64,000 nucleotides of DNA from NCBI GenBank assembly GCA_016713125.1, contig JADJPT010000023.1:1-64000 (forward strand), read 5' to 3'. A program made the translations under genes and the position numbers. Below the pieces are notes generated by a model. The model was not told the origin of the DNA. It worked only from the letters and a program-made list of their open reading frames with translations, and did no database searches. Every line of letters starts with the position of its first letter. Positions within the stretch are counted from its first letter, which is position 1. The DNA is from Betaproteobacteria bacterium (lineage in GTDB: Bacteria > Pseudomonadota > Gammaproteobacteria > Burkholderiales > SG8-39). Of this stretch, positions 19,545 to 28,192 are shown piece by piece.

Positions 19545-20279
19545 TTCGGGCGCGTACAGGTAACCCGCACCACGCACGGTGCGGATGGTGCGCGGCTCGC
19601 CGGGTTCGGCCTCGATCTTGCGGCGCAGGCGCGCGATGCGGATGTCGATCGAGCGGTCGAACGGCTCCCATTCCCGGTTGCGCGTCAGCGTCAGCAGACG
19701 ATCGCGGCTCAGCACCTGGTTGGGGTGCTCGATGAACACGCGCAGCAGGTCGAACTCCATGCCGGTGATCTGCAATTCCTCGCCGGCCGGGCCGGTCAGG
19801 GTGTGGCGATCCAGGTCGAGGAGGCAGCGGCCGACGCGAACCCGTCGCGTGGCGGCGGCCGGCACCCCTGCGTTTGCCTGCGGTTCCGCCACGGCCGGCT
19901 GGCGCGCGCGGCGCAGCACGCTCTTCACCCTCGCGCGCAGCTCGCGCGGATCGAAGGGTTTGGCCAGATAGTCGTCGGCCCCGACCTCCAGTCCGACGAT
20001 GCGATCGACCACGTCGCCGGCGGCGGTCACCATGATGATGGCCAGGTCGTGGTGCTCGCGCAGCCAGCGCGCCAGCGAAAGCCCGTCTTCCCCCGGCAGG
20101 TTCAGGTCGAGCAGGACCACGTCCGGCAGGCAGGACTGCAGGGCCGTGCGCATGGCCGTGCCGTCGCCGGCCACGGCGACCTCATAGCCGTGGCTGGACA
20201 GGTACTCGCCCATGGTTTCCCGCACCTCGGCGTCGTCGTCGACGACCAGTACGCGTCCGTTGCTCGGCATGCGGCACAT
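19536..20279 (-). CDS. OmpR/PhoB-family response regulator
   Basis: A 247-residue two-domain regulator. The receiver has the acidic pocket VVDDDAEVRE, the phospho-Asp in LLDLNLPGEDG and the Lys in YLAKPFDPREL. The C-terminal winged helix has FDLLRVFIEHPNQVLSRDRLL and the recognition region DRSIDIRIARLRRKIE, ending VRGAGYLYAPEES. I start at ATG 20279, five bases after a GGAAG site; ATG 20270 is a near alternative. It lies 182 bases upstream of the hybrid kinase on the same strand, so the two are probably one system. The signal is unknown. Confidence 0.9.
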   Translation of the reverse strand: MCRMPSNGRVLVVDDDAEVRETMGEYLSSHGYEVAVAGDGTAMRTALQSCLPDVVLLDLNLPGEDGLSLARWLREHHDLAIIMVTAAGDVVDRIVGLEVGADDYLAKPFDPRELRARVKSVLRRARQPAVAEPQANAGVPAAATRRVRVGRCLLDLDRHTLTGPAGEELQITGMEFDLLRVFIEHPNQVLSRDRLLTLTRNREWEPFDRSIDIRIARLRRKIEAEPGEPRTIRTVRGAGYLYAPEES

Positions 20280-20410
20280 TCCACTTCCAGTGAAGCGCGA
20301 ATGATACACAAGCGCAACACGCCGGCGCCGCGTCGACATGTTGCGGTTACCGGCCGGGCCTAGCCTGTGCGCATGGTCCCGATGCGGGACAACGGAACCG
20401 GGAGAATCCC

Positions 20411-20677
20411 ATGTACGACACGCACAGCCTGCCTCGGGCACAGCCTCCGGCCGGCGCAGGTTACGACAGGCCACACCGGCACTTCAAGCTCCCGCCCCTG
20501 CGCGACTGCCTGCAGGCCGTGATCCGGCGCCTTGCCGCGGCGCGGCAGCGCAGCCGAAGGGCGCACGAGATGCGCCAGGCACGGCGCGACATGTACGAAC
20601 TGAACGATCACATGCTGAGGGACATCGGCCTGCACCGCAGCCAGATCGATTCCCTGTTCCACCAGCACAGGCTGTGA
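20411..20677 (+). CDS. DUF1127 domain-containing protein
   Basis: An 88-residue protein whose C-terminal half (MYELNDHMLRDIGLHRSQID) is the DUF1127/YjiS-like motif, an Arg-rich helix seen in small proteobacterial proteins implicated in RNA turnover and phosphate or stress responses. The N-terminal half is Pro/Arg-rich and variable. ATG 20411 follows a GGGAGAATCCC site. It is divergent from the PhoB-like regulator and precedes the GNAT gene by 20 bases, so they are probably co-transcribed. Confidence 0.8.
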   Translation: MYDTHSLPRAQPPAGAGYDRPHRHFKLPPLRDCLQAVIRRLAAARQRSRRAHEMRQARRDMYELNDHMLRDIGLHRSQIDSLFHQHRL

Positions 20678-20697
20678 GCGCCGCAAGAAGCTTCGCG

Positions 20698-21237
20698 ATG
20701 CCGCGCATCCGGGCCCTGGAGCCGGCCGACGCGCCGGCCTTCCAGGCGTTCGTGCGCGCGCTGTCTGCCGAGACGCGCCGCGAGCGCTTCCTCGGCGCCG
20801 TGCATGAGCTTGGCCCAGGGATGCTGCGCCAGCTCACGCAGGCGGCGTCCCCGGAGCATTGCGCGCTGGTCGCGATCAGCGAAGGCGCGATCATCGCCGA
20901 GTCGCGCTACGCCCTCGACGAGGACGGTGCCAGCGGCGAGATTGCCCTGGTGGTGGCCGAATCCTGGCGCCGGCTCGGCCTGGGCGGTCGCCTGCTGGAC
21001 GCGATCGTCGCTTGCGCCGCGCGCGCCGGCCTGGCGCGCCTGCGCGGCGAAGTGTTCAGGACCAACGTCGCGATGCAGGCGCTGGTACGCAAGGCCGGAT
21101 TCGAACTGCGCAGCCACCCGCGCGATGCCCGGCTGGCCGAGATCGACCTGCGACTCGCCCCGCGTTCATTGCTGAAATCGGCAATCGAATTGACCGGAAA
21201 CCCGCTCCAGGAGCCGGCCTCGCTCAATCAAAGTTGA
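20698..21237 (+). CDS. GNAT family N-acetyltransferase
   Basis: A 179-residue GNAT protein. The acetyl-CoA pyrophosphate-binding loop RRLGLGGRLLDAIV (about residues 91-104) follows the beta-4 strand GEIALVVAESW, and the NVAMQALVRKAGFE segment is the usual C-terminal half of the fold. The substrate is unknown. ATG 20698 lies 20 bases after the DUF1127 stop with no strong ribosome-binding site. Confidence 0.83.
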   Translation: MPRIRALEPADAPAFQAFVRALSAETRRERFLGAVHELGPGMLRQLTQAASPEHCALVAISEGAIIAESRYALDEDGASGEIALVVAESWRRLGLGGRLLDAIVACAARAGLARLRGEVFRTNVAMQALVRKAGFELRSHPRDARLAEIDLRLAPRSLLKSAIELTGNPLQEPASLNQS

Positions 21238-21270
21238 ACATTGATGCCGCCGCCCCGGCAGCGGCCCGGC

Positions 21271-22488
21271 CTACAGAACCAGCCGCGATTTCTCCGCCGG
21301 CGCATCGACCTCGCACTTGCCGCCCAGCTTGTGCACCGCCTTGCGCGCCTCTTCGAGCTTGAGGTCGATGGCCTCGTCGTCCTGGTCCGGGTCGTGGTGG
21401 AACAGGTGCAGGCGCTTGACCTCGGCGCGCACGGCAAGATCGGCCACCTCCGATACGCAGGAGTGGCCCCAGTCGACCTTGGCCGGATACTCCTCGTCGC
21501 GGTAAGTGGTATCGGTGATCAGCACGTCGGTGCCGCGCACGAATTCGACCAGTCGCTCGAGGTAACGCTCGTCGCGGCGCGGGTCCGAGGGCAGGTAGAG
21601 CTCGTTGTCCGTGATGTAACAGATGCTGCGGCCACGGCTCGTCAGCTTGTATCCCAGGCAATAGCCCGGGTGCTTGAGCAGCATGGTCTCCACAGTCACC
21701 GCGCCGAACTCGAGCTTTTCCTCGCGCAGGTCGCGGAACACCAGGTGGGCGCCGAACTCGCGGATGGTGACCGGGAAGTACACGCCCTCCATCTGCGCGG
21801 CGATGGCGCGCGCGATGGTGAGGTCGCCCTGGTAAGGGCCGAAGATTTCGATCTGGTTGCCGCGGATGTACAGCGGCGCGAAGAACGGGATGGTGTTGAT
21901 GTGGTCCCAATGCGTGTGCGAGATGAACACGCGGCTGGAGAATCGCTGCACGCCCGAGGCCATCAGGTGGTCGGAGAGTTGCTTGATGCCCGAGCCGCAA
22001 TCGAACACGAACAGCGGCTCGCCGCTGACCTCGACGCTGACGCACGGCGTGTTGCCACCGCGACGCAGGGTGCCGGCACCAGGCACCGGCAGCGTGCCGT
22101 GCACGCCCCAGTAGGTCAGCGTGACGTGATCGGAGACGATCTCCGCCACCGAGGTGACGAAGCTATCGATGTGGATCGGCTTGACGATGTAGCCATCGGC
22201 ACCCAGCTCCTTGGCGCGGCGCCGGTCGAAGTCGTAGGACTTGGCCGACAGCACCACGATCTTCATCGAGGCGAGGTCGGGCCGGCGGCGCAGTTCCCTG
22301 CACAGCTCGAAGCCGTCCATCTCCGGCATCATCAGGTCGGTGATCAGGCAGTCGGGCCGCGCGCCGGGGATGGCTTTCAGGGCCTCGATGCTGGACTCGC
22401 AGGTCGTGACACTGTGACCCGCGGCCTCGAGCAGCGCCTTGAGCAGCATCAGGATGTCCGGATCGTCGTCTACGACATAGAATTTCAT
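21271..22488 (-). CDS. CheY-like receiver fused to a metallo-beta-lactamase hydrolase
   Basis: A 405-residue single-frame protein. Residues 1-120 are a receiver domain (FYVVDDDPDILMLL, phospho-Asp in LITDLMMPEMDG, Lys in YIVKPIHI). Residues about 130-405 are a metallo-beta-lactamase domain of the PhnP/RNase Z-like branch: YWGVHGTLPVPG, NTPCVSV, the metal motif SHTHWDH, ITDTTY and a C-terminal LFHHDPDQDDE. Phosphorylation should therefore control a phosphodiesterase-type hydrolase, not DNA binding. ATG 22488 follows GGTGGAAG. Similar fusions exist in databases, but the substrate is not known to me. No partner kinase is adjacent. Confidence 0.88.
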   Translation of the reverse strand: MKFYVVDDDPDILMLLKALLEAAGHSVTTCESSIEALKAIPGARPDCLITDLMMPEMDGFELCRELRRRPDLASMKIVVLSAKSYDFDRRRAKELGADGYIVKPIHIDSFVTSVAEIVSDHVTLTYWGVHGTLPVPGAGTLRRGGNTPCVSVEVSGEPLFVFDCGSGIKQLSDHLMASGVQRFSSRVFISHTHWDHINTIPFFAPLYIRGNQIEIFGPYQGDLTIARAIAAQMEGVYFPVTIREFGAHLVFRDLREEKLEFGAVTVETMLLKHPGYCLGYKLTSRGRSICYITDNELYLPSDPRRDERYLERLVEFVRGTDVLITDTTYRDEEYPAKVDWGHSCVSEVADLAVRAEVKRLHLFHHDPDQDDEAIDLKLEEARKAVHKLGGKCEVDAPAEKSRLVL

Positions 22489-22657
22489 GCTTCCACCGCT
22501 CTCCGCTCTTGCATTCAAGCCACGCTTGTTTTCGAGATGATACAGCCCCGCGGGAGCGTCCGCCGCACCGAAAGCCCCTCCACAGCCGCGTTATCGGCCA
22601 TGCGCCACACCCTCACGGACACGCAGGGCAGGCATGCCGATTCGACGAACGAAGCCG

Positions 22658-22823
22658 TCAGTCGATCCGGATCCGGATGCCGTTGTCGCCGATCACGTTG
22701 TCCAGCCTGTCCGATTCGTTCTGCGCGAACTTCAGGAAGTCCTCCGGGGTGCTGCCGACCACGTCGAATCGGCCGGCGATCAGGCGCTCCCGGATCGCGC
22801 TTACGGCAGGATCAGAGACGAGG
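22658..22823 (-). pseudogene. C-terminal remnant of a Bug-family receptor gene
   Basis: The minus-strand frame ending at TGA/TCA 22658-22660 reads AIRERLIAGRFDVVGSTPED, then FLKFAQNESDRLDNVIGDNG. It is the recognisable C-terminus of a Bug receptor, whose first about 270 residues are missing. Just upstream (22801-22893, minus) is a 30-codon frame with a strong GAGGAGG ribosome-binding site, beginning MACKGGGPLVLAMPGNQIG, which overlaps it in another frame and matches nothing I know. The remaining sequence between 22489 and 23010 shows no other gene and should hold the promoter of the receiver-hydrolase gene. Confidence 0.6.
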
Positions 22824-23034
22824 CGATGAAGGCCATGCCGATCTGATTGCCAGGCATGGCCAGCACAAGCGGCCCTCCGCCTTTGCAGGCCATGTGCTGC
22901 CTCCTCACACCGGCCACCGAAACGCACATAACGCCAGAGTCTGTTGCGCGGCGCAGGTGGTCTGGTTACTCCCCTTTAATTACAATGCCTTAGAGGCGTA
23001 TATCGGGCCCTGCTTGCTTGAACCCATATCTGGA

Positions 23035-23040
23035 TACAAT
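23035..23040 (+). promoter_or_regulatory. -10 element close to the first GntR start
   Basis: TACAAT at 23035-23040 is a five-of-six match to the -10 consensus and ends nine bases before ATG 23050, implying a leaderless or nearly leaderless transcript. A TTGCTT at 23014-23019 is a possible but closely spaced (15 bp) -35. The direct repeat GGATAC/GGGTAC flanking the start site could be part of an autoregulatory operator. Confidence 0.4.
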
Positions 23041-23049
23041 TCAGGGTAC

Positions 23050-23766
23050 ATGCTCGCCAAGCCCAATCTGATCGAATCCGCCTACGAGCGGCTGAAGGCC
23101 GACCTGTTCGACTTCCGCATGCTGCCGGGCGAACGTTATTCCGAGAACGAACTGGCCGTGCGCCTGGGCGTCTCGCGCACGCCGGTGCGCGTGGCCCTGT
23201 ACCTGCTAGCACGCGAGGGTTACCTGATCAAGATCGAAGGCCACAGCGGCTGGATGGTGAGGCCGCTGGACTTCAAGTACTTCGAGGACCTTTACGACGT
23301 GCGCGTGAACCTCGAGGCCCTGGCCATACAGCGCATCTGCAACACCAGCCCCCTGCCCGACCTCGAACCGCTGAGCCGCGACTGGCTGGTGCCGGTCGAG
23401 CAGCGCCTGGCCGACGGCGCGGAGATGGCGCAGCGGGACGAGGCCTTCCACACCGCCATCGTGGCCGCGGCCGGGAATCCCGAGATGACGCGCATCCACA
23501 CCGACCTCACCGAACGCATACGCATCATCCGGCGCCTCGATTTCGTCTCCGCGGACCGGCTGGTCACGACCTACGAGGAACACGCCGGGATCCTGCGCGC
23601 CATCCTCGCCAGGCGCGAAGCCGAGGCGGTGAGGCTGCTGCGCTCGCACATCGAATCGAGCAAGGCGGAGATCCGCCACATCACGCTGCACAAGCTCGCC
23701 GTCGCGCGCGAAAACACCGCGCACGCCCACACACACCAACCCGAAGGAGAACGCCATGCAATATGA
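23050..23766 (+). CDS. GntR family regulator (FCD type)
   Basis: A 238-residue transcription factor: an N-terminal winged helix (residues about 10-75, YSENELAVRLGVSRTPVRVA) and a C-terminal all-helical FCD-type ligand domain with the metal-binding His/Asp pattern (DEAFHTAIVAAAGN, YEEHAGILRAI, LLRSHIESSK). It directly precedes the amidohydrolase and molybdenum hydroxylase genes; its last 11 bases overlap the amidohydrolase start, so the regulator is the first gene of that operon. It is a close paralogue of the GntR protein at 41.1 kb, sharing long blocks such as the LYDVRV and RIRIxRRLDF segments. Confidence 0.9.
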   Translation: MLAKPNLIESAYERLKADLFDFRMLPGERYSENELAVRLGVSRTPVRVALYLLAREGYLIKIEGHSGWMVRPLDFKYFEDLYDVRVNLEALAIQRICNTSPLPDLEPLSRDWLVPVEQRLADGAEMAQRDEAFHTAIVAAAGNPEMTRIHTDLTERIRIIRRLDFVSADRLVTTYEEHAGILRAILARREAEAVRLLRSHIESSKAEIRHITLHKLAVARENTAHAHTHQPEGERHAI

Positions 23767-25018
23767 CCTGCTGCTGCGCGGTGGCCGCGTGATCGACCCG
23801 GCCGCAAACATCGACGGCAAATACGACGTCGCGATCAAGGACGGCAAGATCGCCGCCGTCGAGCAGAACATCGTCCCTTCGGCCGCCAAACAGGTGAGTG
23901 ACGTGTCCGGCAAGCTGGTGCTGCCCGGGCTGATCGACACCCACGGCCACATCTTCCAGCACGTCACCGGGCGTTTCGGCCTGGACGCGGACCTGGCCGG
24001 GGTGCAATCGGGTGTCACCACCCTGATCGACCAGGGCGGCCCCTCGTGCATGACCCTGCCCGCGTTCCGCGAATATGTGGTCAATGCCAAGAAAAGCAAT
24101 GTGCTGGCCTTCCTCTCGGCCTACCTGGTCGGCGGCATGGAGGGCCATTACTACGCCTCGCTCTACAAACCCGACTGCGTGGACGTGGACGCCACGGTGC
24201 GCGCGGCCAAGGAGAATGCGGACATCGTGCGCGGCTTCAAGGCGCACGCCGAGATCGGCGGCTTCGCGCGCTGGGGCCTGGAAGTCATGAAACTCTCCGC
24301 GCAGATCGGCACGCTGGCCAATCTCCCGCTGTACATCCACTTCGGCCAGCTCTGGCCGCTGCCGGAGTCGGGCACCAACGGCGTCGACCCCGACAGCATC
24401 CTGCCCGATGTGGTCAAGCTGCTGAAGGCCGGCGACGTCCTGGCCCACCCGTTCTCCAAGCACACCGGCAGTTTCGTAGACAAGAACGGCAAGCTGCACC
24501 CCGTCGTCAAGGAAGCGCTGGCCAAGGGCCTCAAGGTCGACGTAGGCCACGGTTCGCACTTCAGCTTCGACAGCGCGCGTCGCGTGGTCGACGCCGGTGT
24601 GATCCCGGACACGCTGGGCGCCGACATGCACGGTTACAACACCCGCGTGCCCCAGCAGCGCGGCACGCCGAATTCGCATCCGGACACCGATCACATGTTC
24701 TTCGGCACCCAGCGCTTCTCGCTGGTCTCGGCCATGACCTCGATGCTGGCCATCGGCTTCAAGCTCGAGCAGGTGGTGCCGATGGTGACTCCCAACTGCG
24801 CCAAAATGGTGGGGATGAGCGACACGCTGGGCACGCTCAAGCCGGGCGTGGTCGCCGACGTGTCGGTGCTGAACGACGAGCGCGGCGTCTGGACCCTGCA
24901 GGACAACGAGGGCCACAAGGTCAAGGCCGAGCGCATGCTCACGCCGGCCTTCTGCATCCGCCAGGGCGTGCGCTTCGACGCCGACGCCTCCATCCTGCCC
25001 GTCGCACAGGCCGCATAG
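23756..25018 (+). CDS. Amidohydrolase-superfamily cyclic amidase/deacetylase
   Basis: A 420-residue metal-dependent hydrolase of the dihydroorotase/adenine deaminase-like branch. The HxH motif is in LPGLIDTHGHIF (about residue 62), a candidate carboxylated Lys in GFKAHAEIG, further metal His in YIHFGQ and the catalytic Asp region in LGADMHGYNT. The family cleaves cyclic amides or acyl groups. Position in an operon with a molybdenum hydroxylase suggests opening of a hydroxylated nitrogen ring, which is inference. It starts inside the end of the GntR gene behind GAAGGAGA, and its TAG overlaps the GTG of the next gene. Confidence 0.85.
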   Translation: MQYDLLLRGGRVIDPAANIDGKYDVAIKDGKIAAVEQNIVPSAAKQVSDVSGKLVLPGLIDTHGHIFQHVTGRFGLDADLAGVQSGVTTLIDQGGPSCMTLPAFREYVVNAKKSNVLAFLSAYLVGGMEGHYYASLYKPDCVDVDATVRAAKENADIVRGFKAHAEIGGFARWGLEVMKLSAQIGTLANLPLYIHFGQLWPLPESGTNGVDPDSILPDVVKLLKAGDVLAHPFSKHTGSFVDKNGKLHPVVKEALAKGLKVDVGHGSHFSFDSARRVVDAGVIPDTLGADMHGYNTRVPQQRGTPNSHPDTDHMFFGTQRFSLVSAMTSMLAIGFKLEQVVPMVTPNCAKMVGMSDTLGTLKPGVVADVSVLNDERGVWTLQDNEGHKVKAERMLTPAFCIRQGVRFDADASILPVAQAA

Positions 25019-27374
25019 TGGAGGGCAAGTCCGGCAAAGGCGTAGGCGCGTCCCTCCTGCGCAAGGAGGACGAGCGCCACCTGCGCGGCCGCGGCGAGTT
25101 CGTCGGCGACATCCAGCGCCCCGGCATGCTGGAGGCCGCCTTCGTGCGCTCGCCGGTGGCGCACGCGCGCATCAAGGGCATCGAGAAACCCGCGGGCTTC
25201 GAAGATCGCGTGTTCACCATGGACGACCTCGCGGACGTGAAGGCGATCCGCGCGGTCACCGCCATCAAGGGCTTCAAGCCCTCGGACATGTGGCCGCTGG
25301 CGCGCGGCAAGGTGCGCCACGTCGGCGAACCCATCGCGGTCTGCGTGGCAGCCACGCGCGCCGAAGCCGAGGACATCGCCGCCCAGGTCTACGTCGATTT
25401 CGAGGAACTGCCGGCCGTGGTCGACATGGTCGAGGCGCGCACCAGTCCGCCTTCGCTGGTGCACGAGGAATGGGGCGACAATGTGTTCCTCGAGACCCTG
25501 GTCGACGACGATTTCACCGCCGTGCGCGCCAGGGCGCCGATCAAGCTGCGCCGCCACGTGCGCACCGCGCGCCAGTCGATGGCGCCGATGGAGGGTCGCG
25601 GCGTGCTGTGCGAATGGAACACGCGACTCGGCCAGCTCGAGATGTACAGCTCCGCGCAGATGCCGCACATCAACCGCTCCGGCCTGTCCGAGTGCCTGGG
25701 CCTGGACCAGGGTGCGATCCGCGTGATCGCCCCCGACGTAGGCGGCGGGTTCGGCTACAAGGGCATCCTGCTTTCCGAGGAGATCTGCCTGGCCTGGCTG
25801 TCGCGCAGGCTGGGCAGGCCGGTGCGCTGGCTGGAGGACCGCCGCGAACAGCTGGTGGCCAGCACCAATTGCCGCGAGCACGACTACGACATCACGATCT
25901 ATGCCGAGCGCGACGGCAGGCTGATCGGCATCGATTGCGACGCCACGGTCGACTCCGGGGCCTATTCGCTGTATCCGTTCTCGGCATGCCTGGAAGGCGC
26001 GCAGGTCGCCTCCATCCTGCCCGGGCCGTACAAGATGGAGCACTTCCGCTGTCACACCTGGTCGGCCTGCACCAACAAGCCGCCGATCCTGCCGTACCGC
26101 GGCGTGGCGCGCACCGGCGTGTGCTTCGCCCTGGAGCTGATGATGGACGCCGTGGCCCGCGAGGCCGGCATGGAGCCCTATGAAGTCAGGCTGGCCAACC
26201 TGGTCCTGCCGAGCGAGATGCCCTACGACAACATCACCAAAAAGCACTTCGACTCCGGCGACTATCCGGAAGCGGTGCGCAAGGCCGTCGCGGCCATCGA
26301 CCTGCCGAAATGGCGCGCGCGCCAGAAGGCCGGCGAAGCCGACGGCCGCCGGATCGGCGTCGGCCTGTCGGTGTACTGTGAGCAGGGCGCGCACGGCACC
26401 TCGGTGTACTCCGGCTGGGGCATCCCCATGGTGCCCGGCCACGAGCAATGCTTCGCGCGGCTCTCGCCGGACGGCGTGCTGGAACTGCGCATCGGCGCGC
26501 AGTCGCACGGCCAGAGCATGGAGACCACCTTCGCGCAGGTCGCCAACGAGATCCTCGGCGTCGACCCGGACAAGGTGCGCCTGATCCACGGCGACACCGC
26601 GCTCACGCCCTACTCCACCGGCACCTGGGGCTCGCGCTGCGCCGTGATGTCGGGCGGCGCAGTGGCCACCGCCGCCAGGGAGATCGCGCAACGCGTCAAG
26701 AAGATCGCCGGCAAGCTGATGGAAGTCGCGGTCGAGGACCTGGTGCTGGAGGACGGCAAGGTCAAGGTCGCCGGGACCGACAAGCAGATGACGCTGGCCG
26801 AAGTCGCGCACGTCTGGTATCGCGCGCCGCAGCGCCTGCCGGCCGACGTGGACCCGGGCGGCCTCGAGGCCACCGTGGGCTACAAGCCGCAGCGCGATAC
26901 CGGCACCTTCTCCTATGCCTGCCATGCGGTGGTGGTTGCCGTCGACCCGGAGATCGGCCACACCGAGATCCTCGACTACGTGATCGTCGAAGACGGCGGA
27001 ACGCTGATCAACCCCATGGTGGTGGACGGCCAGATCTACGGCGGCACTGCGCAGGGCATAGGCACGGCGCTGTACGAGGAAATGAACTACGACGGCGAGG
27101 GCCAGCCGCTGGCCTCCACGCTGGCTGACTACATGCCCCCGGACCGACCGAAGTGCCCGAACCGCGCGTCATCCACATGAACACCCCCTCGCCCTACACC
27201 GAGTTCGGCCAGAAGGGCATCGGTGAAGGCGGTGCGATCGCGCCGCCGGCGGCGATCGGTAACGCCATCAACGATGCGCTGCACGACCTGGGCGTGGAGA
27301 TCACCGAGAGTCCGGTGAGTCCGCGCCGGGTGCTGGCGGCCATCGAGGCCGCGAGACAGAGGAAAGCCGCATGA
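25018..27374 (+). CDS. Xanthine dehydrogenase-family molybdopterin-binding large subunit, frameshifted
   Basis: The about 785-residue catalytic subunit of a molybdenum hydroxylase (CoxL/XdhA-type), which hydroxylates ring carbons or aldehydes with water. The GTG start at 25018 overlaps the preceding TAG and leads to GASLLRKEDERHLRGRGEFV. Molybdopterin motifs include DVGGGFGYKG, PYRGVARTG, GAQSHGQSMETTFAQ and, at the C-terminus, GQKGIGEGGAIAPPAAI with the base Glu. The CoxL-specific AYRCSFR loop is absent, so this is not a form I carbon monoxide dehydrogenase. One missing C at about 27137 breaks the frame; restoring it gives ADYMPPGPTEVPEPRVIH. Confidence 0.9.
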
Positions 27375-28192
27375 AGGCCGCCGCTTTCGACTACGAGAAA
27401 CCCGCCGACGTCGCCGCCGCCGTGAAGCTGCTGTCCGGCGCCCAAGGCATGGGCAAGGTCATCGCCGGCGGGCAGTCGCTCGGACCCATGCTCAACCTGC
27501 GCCTGGCGCAACCGCAACTGCTGGTCGACGTGCGCGGCATCGCCGAGATGTGCGCGGTGACCGAGACGCCCGAGGCGCTCACCATCGGCGCCTGCGTCAC
27601 GCACGCGCGCATCGAGGACGGCAAGCTGCCGGACGCCACGCGCGGGCTGCTGCCCGCTGTCGCGGCCGACATCGCCTACCGTGCGGTGCGCAACCGCGGC
27701 ACCCTGGGCGGCAGCCTGGCGCACGCCGATCCGGCCGCCGACTGGGTCAACACCCTGGCCCTGCTCGACGCGGTGGCCATCCTCCAGGGACCCGCAGGCC
27801 GGCGCGAACTCAAGGTGACCGAATTCATGCACGGCCCGTTCGCCACCGCACTGGCCGAAGACGAACTGCTGGTGGCGGTGCGCATCGCCAGGCTGTCCAA
27901 GGCCGCCCGCTGGGGCTATTACAAGTTCTGCCGCAAGACCGGGGAATTCGCCGAGGCCATTGGTGCGATGCTGGTAGACCCTGAGCGAAAGGTTTGCCGC
28001 GCCGTGGTCGGCGCCACCACCTCGGTGCCGCACGTGGTCGCCGACGCACGCGCGATCGCCGAACGCTTCATGCCCGACGAAGCGCTGAAAGCCGTCGAAG
28101 CGGCCGGCCTAGGCGACGACCCGTACGAACGGCAGATGCACTTCGCCGCGCTAAAACGGGCCGCGGCCCGCATGCACGGCGGCGGATCATGA
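27371..28192 (+). CDS. FAD-binding medium subunit of molybdenum hydroxylase
   Basis: A 273-residue CoxM-type subunit. It carries the FAD motifs AGGQSLGPMLNLRL (about residue 33) and TLGGSLAHADPAAD (about 114) typical of xanthine dehydrogenase medium subunits, and normal length. It passes electrons from the 2Fe-2S subunit to the acceptor. It overlaps the large-subunit stop by ATGA, so expression is coupled. Confidence 0.93.
   Translation: MKAAAFDYEKPADVAAAVKLLSGAQGMGKVIAGGQSLGPMLNLRLAQPQLLVDVRGIAEMCAVTETPEALTIGACVTHARIEDGKLPDATRGLLPAVAADIAYRAVRNRGTLGGSLAHADPAADWVNTLALLDAVAILQGPAGRRELKVTEFMHGPFATALAEDELLVAVRIARLSKAARWGYYKFCRKTGEFAEAIGAMLVDPERKVCRAVVGATTSVPHVVADARAIAERFMPDEALKAVEAAGLGDDPYERQMHFAALKRAAARMHGGGS

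Noticed and set aside
21241..23049. Upstream extension of the first GntR gene to about 840 codons
   Set aside because: The extension is antisense to the receiver-hydrolase gene and has no domain; the GntR domain begins right after ATG 23050.
25018..27374. Assignment of the molybdenum hydroxylase as carbon monoxide dehydrogenase
   Set aside because: The CoxL active-site loop AYRCSFR is absent (PYRGVARTG region instead), so a form I CO dehydrogenase is not supported despite CoxM, CoxS and CoxG-like neighbours.
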